This document shows positions 10,680-20,926 of a stretch of 64,000 nt of DNA, one piece after another; within the stretch, counting starts at the first letter, position 1, and the number at the start of each line of letters is the position of its first letter. The stretch spans positions 62,001 to 126,000 of the forward strand of contig JAGMWG010000023.1 of NCBI GenBank assembly GCA_020744225.1, given 5' to 3'. The translations under genes and the position numbers were made by a program. This DNA is from Paraphoma chrysanthemicola (lineage: Eukaryota > Ascomycota > Dothideomycetes > Pleosporales > Phaeosphaeriaceae). A model generated the notes under the pieces. It was not told where the DNA came from and did not search any database. It saw only the letters and a list, made by a program, of their open reading frames with translations.

Positions 10680-11691
10680 GCTCGTCTGACCGTACGTCCA
10701 CCCTTGTGGCGCTTAGACAAAGGGTTGCCCTTCCCCTTCAGCCCCATTAATTGTATTGCTCGCCAATCGCACAACCCCATCGAGTCCCGCGGCTAAGCAA
10801 CCCCCAAACACATTTCTCAGTCGCAGAACATATTCATATGCAGATGTTTACCCGCGCTAACATCGTGGCGTTGGTTGTGGGCCTGCAGAACGCGATCGTG
10901 GAGGTAAGATGCAGGTTTGAGACGCGGGTCGTGGGCCGAGCACCGCGAAGACGTGCAGATACAGCTCAAACGGGAAACGGGGGAGGCTAGCGTAAGTCAG
11001 ATGGATATCAAGACCACGAATCATGTGAAGGGGTGCATGTTGGAGAATTCCAGAGCGATGGTCACCGAACGCTGCACTTGTGCGGATACCCGCAACTTGC
11101 ATGCAGGTTAGCCTCGATACGTTCGAGATGCCGATGTAAAGAAGCAATATATCATCCACTTTAGAACCAGGGACCAGGTTCTGCAGAGCTGAACATGGCA
11201 AGTGTCGCGGATTTACTTGTTGTGGATTCCGACGAGCTGGGCGGGTGCGATACAGGACGTGACTAAAAGCAAAAGCCGTGACACGGAGAAGAGCGAAGAG
11301 GGAAGGATGGCGACCTGCAGCGAAAAAAGCAAAAACACTTCGTTCGGATCTACTTTGTTCTGCTCGCGGAGCAAGTGGTGTGTCTAATCGCGTGTACATG
11401 CATACAAACGCTTCAAATGTACCTTGCCCGTTTCCTATAATGCAACTCGAGCCCAGCCGCCAACTGCATCCACCCAATGCACCATCCCGTCATGTTCTCA
11501 TTCGTCGTTAAGAAGCAGAGTCTTCCAAGCCGGCACAGAAAAGTTTCACTTAGTGATAAGGGCGGCGATTTATGGATCAGATATGAGAAGTCGAACTGCA
11601 GTCGTCGTGAATCAGTTGTTCAGCTCGGGCTTCCCGCCTCGCCTAATGGGTCCATGTTGAGTCGTGACAGATTGCTTAGAGTCGGAGAGTC
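10680..11691. other. One kilobase without a supported gene
   Basis: The longest open frame (10857-11477, minus, 206 codons) is Arg/Ser/Pro-rich with no motif and poor codon preference, and looks spurious. It lies between the uncertain minus gene and the 3' end of YRB2. Confidence 0.5.
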
Positions 11692-13546
11692 CTACAACTC
11701 CAGCTCTTGCACTTTACTGACTTCTTCCCAGAGCTCGACTGCCCGTTCAGCTTTTAGCTATTTCAAGTCAGTTCGTTTCTGCTCCAAAGACGGCAGGGTG
11801 TAGTGAACTTACCCTAAGCAAATGCATCTCTAGTTCCCCATCTGCATTTGGTGAATTGAAAAGCAATCGGCCATCCTTGGGTTTTTGTCCTTTCGCATCA
11901 CCTCCGAAAACAAGCTGCTTATTCACAGCTGCATTGAGGAGTAGACGATGCGTTCCATCTGCACGGAGTACGAAGCGTGCTTTCTTTGGCTCTTCAACGG
12001 TCACGTTGAACTTGAACGTGCCGGCGCCGCGTTCTTTCCACGCTCGACTACCCGTCTCACCGGCCATAGCATAAAGCTTTGCACGCCCGGTCCAAACAGT
12101 GTTCTCACCCTCCTCTCCGGTTTCGTGTGCTGTGTGCATGTTAGTGGACATTGTTTCTACCCTACAGAGCGCACGTACGTTGTTGCGAAAGGAGCGGCTG
12201 ACTCGATCGTCGTTCCTCTTCCGCGGTGTCCTTCTCGCCTTCATCTTCTTCTCCATCTTCCTCATCTGATGCATCGTCGTTCTTATCTTCGCCTGGTGTG
12301 CCAAATGCAGTTGCTTTCGATTTCAAGCCCTTGATGGTAAGATCTGCAGATGCCGTGCCGAAAGAAGATAATGCTGGCTTTGATCCGCCCAATGCGCTGA
12401 AACCACCTCCCAATGAGCCTCCAAATGCGCTGCCACCAAAAGCTGACTTTGTCGAGCCTCCCAAAGCGCCAAAGCCGCTCGATGGTGCTACTGGTGGTGC
12501 TGCGCTCCCTGCAAAGGAGCTCAATTTACTGCCTCCTGCTGCGGCAAAAGGAGATTTGGATCCCTCCTTAGCGAGCGCGCCAAACGGCGAGGATTCGGTC
12601 TTTGCGAATGCTCCAAAGGTGGACGATTTGAACTTGTCTTCGGAGGTCTGTGCAATCAGCTCAGGTCGATCAGATGTTTTGGGTGCTTGAGGTTTGGTGG
12701 ACATCGTGGCGAAAGGAGACTGTTGTGATGTGTTTGTAAATCCACTCCCAGGGACGATCTGTCGTCGGTGGTTAGTAGATAGGACTGGGTCCAGGGCGGA
12801 TTGCATACCTTAGCCGACGAACTTGCTGCAGTAGAAGCAGGCTGCGCGTCTTCCTTATCTCGTAGTCGCTTGGTGTCCCTCTCCTCGTACGATTTTGAGC
12901 CAGGCGTGCCATTTGTGACGGTTTCTTGTTTAGACTCGTTGTTTGCAGCGACGGCTTCCTCTGCTTGGTCGCGTGTACGCTTGTTCTTTGGGCTTGTGTC
13001 TGTCACCGTGCTTGTCTGGATTGCCGCAGCTTTTGATGAGTCCTTCCGTGGCGTTGTCATCGGCTCATCTCCATCATCTTCGTCAATCCTCGCCACCGAT
13101 GCGGTTGGAGGCTTCAACGGCGCGCCGCTCTCAATGTCCTTGACGTCTCTGGACCTCTTGCGGACGTGGTGCCGCTCTTCCTTGTCCTTCTCTTGCTTCT
13201 TTTCGGGCTGCTTTTCTACTTCGTTGTCGTCCTCAAAGTCTTCGCGACTGCGCTTTCTTCTCAAGCGCCCGCGGTCGCTGTCTGACCCTGAAGCGCTACG
13301 GTCCCCTGATTTGACGTTTCCATTCACAACATCATCCATATTCTGGTTTGCCCTTGGGACGGCATCTGTGGTGCCCTGCGCATCGATGCGCGTCTCCTTC
13401 AACTTATCCCTCACAGGCTTTCCTTCGCTGTCGCTGCTCTTGTCGCTTCGCGCTGGCGAAGTGGGGGCCGGTTGGGCGTCACTTTTGTGCTCCGCGGCAG
13501 GACTGTTGTGAACAGCTGCCTCCTGCTGCTCCACGGATCCCGCCAT
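11692..13546 (-). CDS. YRB2: Yrb2/RanBP3-like Ran-binding protein
   Basis: Exons 13546-12809, 12758-12179, 12129-11813 and 11757-11692 join in frame to 566 residues. The first 250 residues are charged and disordered with KR-rich nuclear-localisation-like runs (RRKRSRE, KNKRTRD). The middle is a Gly/Phe/Ser region with FG dipeptides (SPFGALA, SAFGGSAFGG), as in nucleoporin-interacting proteins. An acidic stretch (EEDGEEDEGEKD) precedes a Ran-binding domain (GENTVWTGRAKLYAM, WKERGAGTFKFNV, RFVLRADGTHRLLLN). In yeast, Yrb2 binds Ran-GTP and the exportin Crm1 and assists nuclear export. The last exon encodes only 21 residues (LKAERAVELWEEV...). The short C-terminal exon was chosen from its donor GTAAGT and acceptor AATAG; without it the frame runs on 18 unrelated codons. 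Confidence 0.88.
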
Positions 13547-14567
13547 GGTGCGTTGCGTGCGCTTTGTTGTGTCTGCTGGTGCGTGCGGTAAGGGTTCGGG
13601 TGGGCTTGTGAAGTTTTGTTCGTCGATAGAGCTAGCTGAGAGGAGGATTTGTAGTGGAATTGAGGCAGCGACGAGGTGTGTCGGACGTGAATGGCCCTGG
13701 CTGAGACTCAATAGCAACAATAGCTGCTAGCCGCGGTCGGTGAAGGCGAGCGGGCGGGTGGGGGACGAGGCAGTGGATCTGGTGCAGCAGAGATGCCTTG
13801 CCGCCGAACAGGCAAGATACAATGCGGCGGCGACTTCGCGAGTCTGGATGCACAATATGTGAGGCACGGGTGGGAGCGTTTCGTCCAGTGTACACTTTCG
13901 GCAGTGGAAGAGGCTGAGTTGCGGTGGAGTCGATCAAAGCGCTCCGTGCTGCTTCTTCGGTCCCCGCCAAAAGCTGGGAAATTAGGCAGTCGGTGCACCA
14001 ACGCGTCGACGGAGAGCCTGCAGAGAGGATCACGCGTTGTGAATCTTGAATGGACCGCCGTACGCAGTGCTGGCGCTTCTGAAGGTTGCGGTCGAGAGTG
14101 CGTTGTCACCCAGAGACGAATCATGGATCAGAGAAGCTAATGGGGCGCTTCTACCATCTGCGGCCGCAGGCGTATGCACATAAGGCACGCATGTCAAGCG
14201 CGCAGCAGGAGAGACACCTCTTGTACAACTTGTAATTTCATACAGCACCGTGACATGCCCGGGGGGACACTCCTGTGCGTGCAAGGCTTCGCCGCACACG
14301 ATGAGCTGAAGACAAACCTAAGCAACCTGAGTAGAGCTCCACTGGCACTTGGACATGTTCGCGCTGCACCTATGCCGCTGTGCGGCTGTAGCCAACGAGA
14401 AGCCCGATAAACATCTTTCTAGGCGTTGGAGCTCAGACTTTGGCTTGAAGCGATATATTGTGTGCCAAGGGAATATCCTCGGTGATACTTCTGGACTGCC
14501 CAAACGCCTGGTATCATACATCCTAATTCCTATGCAGCGACTACTCGTACAGAACCACGTAGCAACA
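13547..14567. other. Intergenic upstream of YRB2
   Basis: The YRB2 promoter and the 3' side of YIP4 lie here. Several overlapping open frames of 60-140 codons are Arg/Ser-rich and mutually antisense, and none has a motif. No gene is called. Confidence 0.45.
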
Positions 14568-15574
14568 CTAGCTGATGAAACAGAGGCATCCTAGCGCAAT
14601 GTAGAAAACAAACAGAGGGTATACTGCAATGCCGACCCGGTTCCTGACCACCCCGGAGCCGCCCATGATGCTCACGCCTGCTGCTAACGACCATGCAATG
14701 AGGACAAGATAGACAGGTACCCTCACAATGATGGGAATGCCAATAGCACTGAGGAGGGAGGCGATGACGAGCGGGAATAGCGTGTATCCGATGATGGAGA
14801 CTGACTGGAAGAAGGCACTGTGCACCGTTAGCATCTGCTCGCTCGCCCTTTTGAGTCGTCCTGATGACGCACATGTTGCCGCCCAGCAGCTTGATCTGCA
14901 TCGTCACGACTGCCTCGCCAATCCAGACCATGGCGAAGACACCAGAGAAGACGAGGTCCTTCTGCTTGCCGCCCGCACCCCACGAGAGGAACAAGCTCAG
15001 CAGCAGGCAGAAGATGAGCGGGCCCCACAGGTCCCAGTCTCGCAGTCCGTCGCTCATGCCGCTCTGGAGGAGGGCGTCTGCGTCTGGCCATCTTCCTGCA
15101 ATGTTCCTAAGACTCCCACCGAGGCTGTCAGCTTCGCCGCGCTCTGCTGCGCCGATGCCTCCACCCTGCTGCATCATGCCACCAAGCAGATACTTGGGGT
15201 ACAGCACCTGCTTCATCTTCTCCCATATGGCGAACAGGTCTCGCGAGAGCGTCTCCCATACCGTCTCGTCGATGGTGTTGGTGGGCGCGCGGCGGTCTTC
15301 GCCCGGAATGCTCGACGTCAGGTACGACTGCGTGTTGGCAGCACCGGACCGCGACGAAATGTTCCCAGTGAGCGGCGCGCGGTCCGACGTGCCTTGCAGA
15401 GGATCGTCTAGGTCGTCGAGGGTTGCTGTGGGTCGGTCAGCTAATATGCCTCCATCACCGCTGGCAAGGCAGATGCCGCGCACCATCATCTGGGTCAATC
15501 AAATCGCGCTCCACTGCGTCGTCGTCGTAGGGATTGCCCGAGGACGTTGAGGCGCTCGGCATCATTGCCGCCAT
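14568..15574 (-). CDS. YIP4: Yip1-domain Golgi membrane protein (Yip4/YIPF6 type)
   Basis: Exons 15574-15484, 15425-14873 and 14817-14568 encode 297 residues. The N-terminal half is soluble and Asp/Ser-rich. The C-terminal half has about five hydrophobic segments starting at DLWGPLIFCLLLSLFLSW and continuing SGVFAMVWIGEAVV, SIIGYTLFPLVIASLLSA, VPVYLVLIAWSLAAGVSI and VYPLFVFYIALGCLCF. DLWGPL and FFQSVSIIGYTLFPL are typical of the YIPF6/Yip4 branch, whose members interact with Rab GTPases and Golgi trafficking proteins. The first intron uses a GTGCGC donor and is needed because the N-terminal frame stops soon after. The gene is divergent from GAL7. Confidence 0.87.
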
Positions 15575-15899
15575 GCTGAACGAAAACCCTGCGTGGTCGG
15601 GACGCGGGACAATTCTCCTATCGGAAGGTATCGTGGACGTGCAGTGAGGCTCTGGGAGCTTGTCCTGATCACCTCTGTCCTTTCGGAATGGGCTGGGTTA
15701 CCCGAAGCGGCTAGCATTCCGCTGACAAGCCTCGTTGGTGCTGCTAGCGCGCAAGGATGAACGACTGGCGTCACTCCCACTATTTAGCTCCTAGTCATGG
15801 TTGCAACGCTGCCAACGGCTTCGACGAGTTCCTCCGTGGCTGTATATATTGTCAGCTGCCGCCCGCCGTGAGAGTCGACAGCACGACACATAGCACGCC
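15575..15899. promoter_or_regulatory. Shared divergent promoter YIP4 / GAL7
   Basis: 325 bases separate the two start codons, leaving one shared regulatory interval. A TATATATT-like stretch lies near 15842-15850, about 55 bases upstream of the GAL7 start. Specific regulators are not claimed. Confidence 0.5.
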
Positions 15900-17283
15900 A
15901 TGGCAGACCCCGTGCTGAACGACATCTCGCACAGGCGCTACAACTTGCTGCGAGGAAGCTGGATATTAGTTTCACCACACCGCACAAAGCGACCATGGCA
16001 GTAAGTCGAACGGAAGAATTCCACCGTCTGCGTACTGAAATGCTGCAGGGGCATGCAGGAATCGCCCTCGAGGACGACGCTGCCAGAGTACGATGACAAG
16101 GTAGGTTGATGCTCCGATGCTCCGAGTGTTTGCCAGGCATGTTAATCGTCTTCAGTGCTATCTGTGCCCCGGGAATACTCGAGCAAATGGCGAGCACAAT
16201 CCTGATTTTGACCACACTTTTGTCTTTGTCAACGACTACAGTGCGGTCATGGAAGAGCAGGCAGAGTACCGGCCAGACTCCAAAGACGGATCTCTAGCGT
16301 CTCGTCTTCTCCGCGCCGAAGCAGTCACCGGAAAGTGCTATGTTATCTGCTTTTCGCCATCTCATAACCTGACTCTCGCGGACATGACACCCGCGCAAAT
16401 TGTTCCCATTATCGAGACCTGGACCAACCTCTATGTAGCGCATCTGGACCCGAAATCAGTGCTCGCCAAACTTGCTGCGGCTACAACAATTCCCCCGCTG
16501 TCACAGGGTGCCATATCGTTGCCAAACGCCCAGTACCGCTACATGCAGATCTTTGAGAACAAGGGTACCGCCATGGGCTGCTCGAATCCGCATCCACACG
16601 GCCAAATCTGGACGACGACATCGTTCCCCGAAGAGCCGGCGACCGAACTGCAGCAATTGATGAAGTACAGGCGTGAGCAGGGCGGTGCGCACATGCTTGT
16701 CGACTATGCAGATCTGGAGTCCAAGGAGAAAACCCGCACCGTGTACGAAAATGAAGGCTTCTGGGCCGGTGTGCCCTACTGGGGGGTTTGGCCTTTCGAG
16801 ATCCTCCTCACTAGCAAGCAGCATAAGCGTGCGCTAGTCGATCTTACCAAGGTAGAGCGCGCGCAATTAGCAGAATGCATTGCGGAGGTCACGCGGCGGT
16901 ACGACAATCTCTTTGAGACGCAGTTTCCGTACAGTAAGTACTCATTCGGGTCATCGTCCGCCGAAATGGAGCTAACCGATCCCAAAGGTATGGGAATTCA
17001 TCAGGCACCGCTCACCGGCACATCCGATGAGATCGAGTGCAGCCACTTCCACATTCACTTCTATCCGCCGTTGCTGCGGAGCGCAACGGTCCGCAAGTTC
17101 CAAGTCGGCTACGAGATGCTGGCCGAACCCCAGCGCGACATCACTCCCGAGCAAGCCGCCGAACGCTTACGAGACTGCGGCGGAGAATTGTACCGTAAGA
17201 GGCTCGAAGTTGCGCCTTCAAAGAATGGCGTGAACGGTGTGAACGGCGTCAATGGTGTGAATGGTGTCAACGGCCATCATTGA
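15900..17283 (+). CDS. GAL7: Galactose-1-phosphate uridylyltransferase
   Basis: Exons 15900-16000, 16049-16100 and 16156-17283 give 426 residues. The enzyme exchanges UMP between UDP-glucose and galactose-1-phosphate in the Leloir pathway in the cytosol. Visible landmarks are RRYNLLRGSWILVSPHR at the N-terminus, the CYLCPGN cysteine pair (zinc site), NPHPHGQIW with the nucleophilic histidine around residue 199, and SHFHIHFYPPLLRS near the C-terminus. The protein ends in five tandem Val-Asn-Gly units plus His-His, an extension outside the conserved fold. The first exon is needed for the conserved N-terminus and both introns have good donors (GTAAGT, GTAGGT). Confidence 0.95.
17230..17274 (+). 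repeat. Five tandem 9-nt repeats coding Val-Asn-Gly
   Basis: Five units of GTN AAY GGY lie in frame at the end of GAL7. Copies differ only at third codon positions, as expected for a coding minisatellite kept in frame. Copy number may vary between isolates. Confidence 0.85.
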
Positions 17284-17824
17284 GATGCCGAAAGTCCTCC
17301 CGAATTGCGCAGGACCGTCGCGAGCTCCATCTCAGGACTGAATTACTGTCCCCAAGGATCCGGTTTGCTAATGGGCATCTGGAAGGCCATCGTGCGAAAG
17401 TGTAGTACAGAAGCTGGGCACTTATACCCTCGGATTCGTGTAGAGCGCATTTGATGCATGCTGGGGAGTGTTATGGCGTTCAGCGAGGCCACAATCGGCC
17501 AATTGATATACAAGCAATTCAAGCGCATTCCAATTCTTTCACACTCTATTCTCATAATCACATGCAAATCATAGGCTTGCAGGTACCTTCCACATGTCAC
17601 GATGTTTGTTGATATCCCAAACGCGCCCAGTCCCAACGGAGCGACGTCATTCGCACCTGTCCAGGTGCCCCACCTCAACCTGATCTTTCGAACCCCGCCA
17701 TCACCCGTCAAGCCAGGCGAAGGTGCTCTACCAAGAAACAACACACCCATACAACCACCACAAAGTCAGTACACCCTTCGCAGCTGTTCCGAGATATACG
17801 CCTAAATTCCAATAGCTATTCACG
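17284..17824. promoter_or_regulatory. Intergenic GAL7 - ACB1
   Basis: This holds the GAL7 3' end and the ACB1 promoter and leader. A pyrimidine/ACA-rich segment runs to the ACB1 start. Nothing else is seen. Confidence 0.45.
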
Positions 17825-18322
17825 ATGCCGTCCGCCAAATTCACCCAAACGTACGAGAAGGTCAGCAAGATGGGCGAGAAGCTCAAGGCCGCTGGCAAAA
17901 CTGGACCCAGCAACGACGAGCAGTTGCACGTAAGTTTCACGAGCACCCATACCATATGAGTGGTGGCGTCTGCGCTCCACGGGTTATGATCACATCACTG
18001 ACTCGGTGCTATGTGTAGTTGTACGCGTACGCCAAAGTCGCCCAAGGCCAGGACTTCAGCGCTGCAAAGAAGCCCGGCATGTTCGATTTGACTGTACGTC
18101 TCCGCCCACCAACACCACAAGAACATGCGAATACAGTCTTTCGCGATCGCCGCACATGTGGTTTAGTAGTAGCTTTTAGGATGCGATCTGACTGACGGTG
18201 CACAGGGCAAGGCCAAGTACAACAAGTGGAAGGAGGTCGTCGATGCCGGCACGAGCCAGAAGGATGCCGAGGACAAATACGTTGCGCTGGGCGAGGAGTT
18301 GCTTGCGAAGCATGATAACTAG
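17825..18322 (+). CDS. ACB1: Acyl-CoA-binding protein
   Basis: Three exons (17825-17929, 18019-18093, 18206-18322), all in phase 0, encode 98 residues, typical of the family. The protein binds long-chain acyl-CoA esters in the cytosol and ferries them between synthetase, elongation and lipid-assembly enzymes. Recognisable segments are GPSNDEQLHLYAYAKVAQGQD, FDLTGKAKYNKW and the C-terminal helix with DKYVALGEELL. The exon junctions fall at H|LYAYAK and DLT|GKAKYN, which restores the conserved sequence. No open frame of the whole protein exists in the DNA. Confidence 0.95.
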
Positions 18323-18986
18323 GTGCCAGTGGAAGTGCAGGGGTTTAAACAATGAGGAATGTCGTCGTTGAGGCATAGCTTGCGAGCAATCAAGCGAAGC
18401 ATACAAATAAATAAGAATATTTCATGGATCGATCTGGATTTAGTGTCGCATTTGCTGGTGTTTTGCATCTCGTGTGCAGAACATGGAACAGCAAGTTTGT
18501 GGCAACGAATCCCATTCATGCTCGATGATGTGCCCATATGTTTGTTGTCGCGTGTAATTTGGGCCAAGGATATGTGGGCTACAAATTGACATATTTGTCT
18601 GAAGCTTCCTAATACCAACCCATATGAACAAGTTCTACGGTGGAAAATGCGAGATCTCGCAGCAAAGCGTCGCAATCTCAGACTTGAGCGTGAAGGTAGA
18701 CATCACAATTGAGAGTCTAATGGCGGGCACCATAGAGTAGCGAGGCCGGCTTCGAAACCTGGTTACAATTTCTTGAAGTTACTAGACTCGCTTGAGGACA
18801 TTCAGGCGTGTGTGAAAATGCATGGCATTTATTCAAATTCAAAAGTGAGGGTATAAACAGTCCAGAAATCCTAGCTCAGAAGCTCCCTTCCATCCATCGT
18901 AATACATCCCATGCCTTTTCATGCCAATTCGCTAAACCTTTTCATCATATATATCTACAGTCATCGTCGCCATACACGTAACCAAT
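18323..18986. other. Convergent intergenic ACB1 - purine permease
   Basis: Two 3' ends face each other here. Short open frames at 18319-18675 (minus) have no support. No RNA or repeat is recognised. Confidence 0.5.
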
Positions 18987-20926
18987 CTAAGCCATTTTCG
19001 GAGGCGCAACATCCGAACTCGCCCTCCCCTCATCACTCGCCTTTGCACGCCCACCTTGAATACGATCCCACTCCTCGCGATCAGCTGGGTCATCGACATC
19101 ATTTGCTGTCAACTCTGGGATCTCCTCATCCTCAATCTCCTCTGAGAGGACCAAGTTCAAGATCAGGTTGACGAATGCCACGATAGCGAAGCCGGTCTGG
19201 AGGATAAGGATGATGGCGTTGTAAAAGCCGAGCAGGGCACGATTGTCTCCCTTGTATGTGAAGACATACGAGAACCAGTTTGGAACCATTGTCGCGCCAA
19301 AGCCGAGCGTGAAGCCTGCGGTGAGGATGAAGCGGTTGCGTCGGGTAAAAGGCATGGTACTAATGATGCGGATACCACTGACAGTGACGGCGCTGAATAG
19401 AAATGTTGTCATTCCTCCTAGGACGGCGCTGGGAATGGCGACTAGCGCGGCGGCGAATTTGGAGAAAATGCCCATGACGATGAGCCAGAAGCAGCATGCA
19501 TAGCCAGCTTTGCGGTTTGCGCAACGCGTCAAAGCTATAACTCCGTTGTTCTGTGCGACTAATAGAGCGTTAATTTAGGTCTTATATGCTCTGGTGAATG
19601 TACACTTACATGTGCTCATAGGGGTGATGGTGCAAAGTGCGGCGATGATGCCGTTGAGGCCATCCGCGAGGATACCACCCTGAATACGAGAATCGTACAA
19701 GTCGCCATCGACTTCGAGCTTGGAAACGTCGCAGGTTGCTGTAATGTCGCCAATAGCTTCCATTGCGAGGACCATATAGACTGCGAGTAAAGGTAACACT
19801 ATAGGCCCGTACACACTTAATTTAAAAGTATGGACCCAGATAAAGGACACAGCGGGAGCAGAGTCGATAGTACTGCGATCGAAGTAGCCAGTGGCACCAG
19901 CAATGATGCAGCCGACAAGTAGACCGATGACCACGGCGGTAGATTTCATGATAGGTGCTCCCCACTTCTCGCAGATGATGATAGTGATGAAAACACTAAA
20001 ACCAAGGCCAATAAACTCAGCAGAGCCCCAAGGCAATGGCTTAGGTGCGTTAATCGAAGGGCAGAGACGGAAAATACCGGTTGTAGGACGAGACTTGCAG
20101 TCGCCCGAGCCACCTGCCCAGTTCTGGAATCCGGACTGGACGAGCTTGACACCGATGAGCATGACGGTAGGACCAGTGACCAGAGGTGGGAAGATCTTCT
20201 TGAGAACGCGCGGCGAGGTAAAAGCCATTCCGACTTCGAGGAGAGCGCAGCAAGCAGCAGTGCCCAGGATTGCGCCATAGCCATCAGGACATGGCAGCTT
20301 CGTTCCGTTGGCAGCCGTTGGGCAGTATCCAGTAGCATACATTTGGCTAAGAGCGCCAGTTGCAACGGGAATCGTGGCGAACGATGTGCCGACGACCGAG
20401 ATCAAACCGGTGCCAATATAGTAGGGCGTCTTCCAGATGTGAAACCGTGTGATCTGGATCGCGGACAAGATTCCGCAAACTACCAAGGACGTGGACACGA
20501 GGTATCGCTGTTGGTCGCGAGTCAGGTTGGCTGCGTTTGCGAGGATAATCTGGCCGCATTATTAGTATGGCTTTCTTGTGTCGTGCGAAAACTCAGTGAT
20601 GCTCACAGGAGGCGTAATGACACCCGCCAACATGGCGAGCGCGTGCTGAAAACCAAGCAGAAGTGCCAAAAAGACTGGCATCTTGTCGTGTAGCCCGAAG
20701 AAAGGGGCTGCACGGCGATCCCTCTTCATGAAAGGCAAGTTTGGCTTGAAGAGGAAAGCATAGTCATATGTCCCGATGAGGCCATCTCTGTTCACCTATT
20801 AGTATCCGCAATTGTAACATAACAATAAATGTCATACTTGGTAGTGAAGGCCTTTCCAAAGCGCCTGAACTTCTCTCCCCAAGTTCGCTTTGGGCCATGA
20901 TCAGGTCCAATTCTGTCGGCGGCCAT
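18987..20926 (-). CDS. NCS2 purine (xanthine/uric acid) permease, UapA/UapC type
   Basis: Exons 20926-20838, 20787-20607, 20549-19610 and 19558-18987 give 593 residues. It is a plasma-membrane H+ symporter of the nucleobase-ascorbate family that takes up xanthine and uric acid. Family signs are TYDYAFLFKP after the N-terminal tail, LGFQHALAMLAGV in the first helix, a FGGSGDC-like periplasmic segment (NWAGGSGDCKSR), and the signature around QNNGVIALTR preceded by ATCDVSK. About 12-14 hydrophobic helices are visible. The C-terminal tail is acidic (EEIEDEEIPEL) and could carry sorting signals. All three introns are needed to keep the frame and the conserved sequence. Xanthine versus uric acid preference cannot be told here. 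Confidence 0.92.

Noticed and set aside
10857..11477. 206-codon minus-strand frame
   Set aside because: No conserved motif, no start context, and Arg/Pro/Ser composition typical of random frames.
12801..13511. 236-codon plus-strand frame, Ser/Leu-rich
   Set aside because: Antisense to the disordered N-terminus of YRB2.
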